Shown here piece after piece: positions 5,612 through 6,085 of a stretch of 6,085 bases of DNA. Position 1 is the first letter of the stretch; each line of letters starts with the position of its first letter. The translations under genes were made by a program, and so were the position numbers. The stretch covers positions 1-6,085 of the forward strand of contig QNAP01000109.1 of assembly GCA_003641795.1 (NCBI GenBank), given 5' to 3'. The stretch comes from Thermotogae bacterium. Its GTDB lineage: Bacteria > Thermotogota > Thermotogae > UBA12178. The notes below the pieces were generated by a model. The model was not told the origin of the DNA, ran no database searches, and worked only from the letters and a program-made list of their open reading frames with translations.

Positions 5612-6085
5612 ATGATGCGCTCGATGTACAGCGGAATAACCGGGCTTAAGGGGTTTCAGATCGCCATGGACGTTGTGGGAAACAACATCGCCAACGTCAA
5701 CACCGTGGGATTCAAGGCATCGCGCGTTACGTTTCAAACCACGCTCTTGCAAACGTTGAAGGCTTCCAAGTCACCTCAAGAAAACCTTGGCGGTACCAAC
5801 CCCATCCAGATAGGACTGGGCACGAAGTTGTCCAGTGTTGACAAGATCATGTCGCAGGGAAGCTTTCAAAACACGGGGAGAAAGACCGATTTGGCTATAC
5901 AGGGAGACGGTTTTTTCATCCTCTCCGACGGCAGTGCCAACTACTACACTCGAGCCGGGAACTTTGCCCTCGACTCCGCAGGATACTTGGTGAACCCCGC
6001 CACGGGATTCAAACTTCAGGGATGGTCTTCCAAACTCACCGCCTCCGGTAAACGCGTGGTGGACACCAACGAGCCTGTGGGAGAC
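5612..6085 (+). CDS. flgE: Flagellar hook protein FlgE (5' part only, runs off right edge)
   Basis: The first 158 codons are present and the frame is open to the window end. The protein begins MMRSMYSGITGLKGFQIAMD and continues VVGNNIANVNTVGFKASRVTFQ. This is the N-terminal rod/hook helix motif (SGITGL...NNIAN.NT.GFK) shared by all axial proteins and used for export and for D0 coiled-coil packing. Further signatures are GLGTKLSSVDKIMSQGSFQNTGRKTDLAIQGDGFFIL (68-104) and YYTRAGNFALDSAGYLVNPATGFKLQGW (111-138), the conserved FlgE/F/G beta-rich core. Assignment as FlgE rather than the rod proteins FlgF/FlgG rests on the MMRSMYSG opening, the LQGW ending and the position directly after fliK-flgD; the missing C-terminus would settle it. 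It forms the hook, the universal joint between rod and filament. Either ATG 5612 or 5615 could start it. Confidence 0.93.
   Translation, partial: MMRSMYSGITGLKGFQIAMDVVGNNIANVNTVGFKASRVTFQTTLLQTLKASKSPQENLGGTNPIQIGLGTKLSSVDKIMSQGSFQNTGRKTDLAIQGDGFFILSDGSANYYTRAGNFALDSAGYLVNPATGFKLQGWSSKLTASGKRVVDTNEPVGD

Overview
The window looks like a chromosomal segment of a thermophilic, flagellated, diderm bacterium, most likely a member of the Thermotogae (Thermotoga/Pseudothermotoga-like). This is inferred from three things: proteins rich in K, E, R and V; very strong GGAGGTGA-type ribosome binding sites on tightly packed or overlapping genes; and a FlbB/MotE-FliK-FlgD-FlgE gene order next to envelope genes. 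The genus cannot be fixed by eye. Coding density is almost complete, and I see no RNA gene, mobile element, CRISPR array or clear terminator.

The window is two divergent transcription units separated by about 106 bp (1970-2075). Leftward (minus strand), in transcription order, are: mgtE, encoding a CBS-domain Mg2+ channel/transporter of 445 aa; an OmpH/Skp-family periplasmic coiled-coil chaperone; and the first 33 codons of an LptB-like ABC-transporter ATPase that runs off the left edge. The gaps are 24 nt and 0 nt, so this looks like one operon combining magnesium homeostasis with envelope biogenesis.

Rightward (plus strand) is a flagellar hook cluster: flbB/motE (membrane-anchored coiled coil ending in an MgtE_N-like helical domain), fliK (hook-length ruler, unusually long at 741 aa), flgD (hook cap/scaffold) and flgE (hook protein, 5' part only). 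flbB-fliK share an ATGA overlap, fliK-flgD overlap by 20 nt, and flgD-flgE are 14 nt apart. These genes make and measure the hook: FlgD caps the growing hook, FlgE is its subunit, and FliK measures its length and triggers the export switch. FlbB probably acts at the motor/periplasmic interface.

The main points for a second look are: an MgtE_N-like domain in both divergently transcribed neighbours (MgtE and FlbB); a five-unit 12-bp in-frame tandem repeat and a separate 24-bp duplication inside the fliK ruler; start-codon corrections (mgtE, skp, fliK) that rest on visible ribosome binding sites; and the lack of room for a Mg2+-sensing leader upstream of mgtE. I found no evidence for a wholly new system. 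The window reads as a fairly ordinary core region with some interesting local details.
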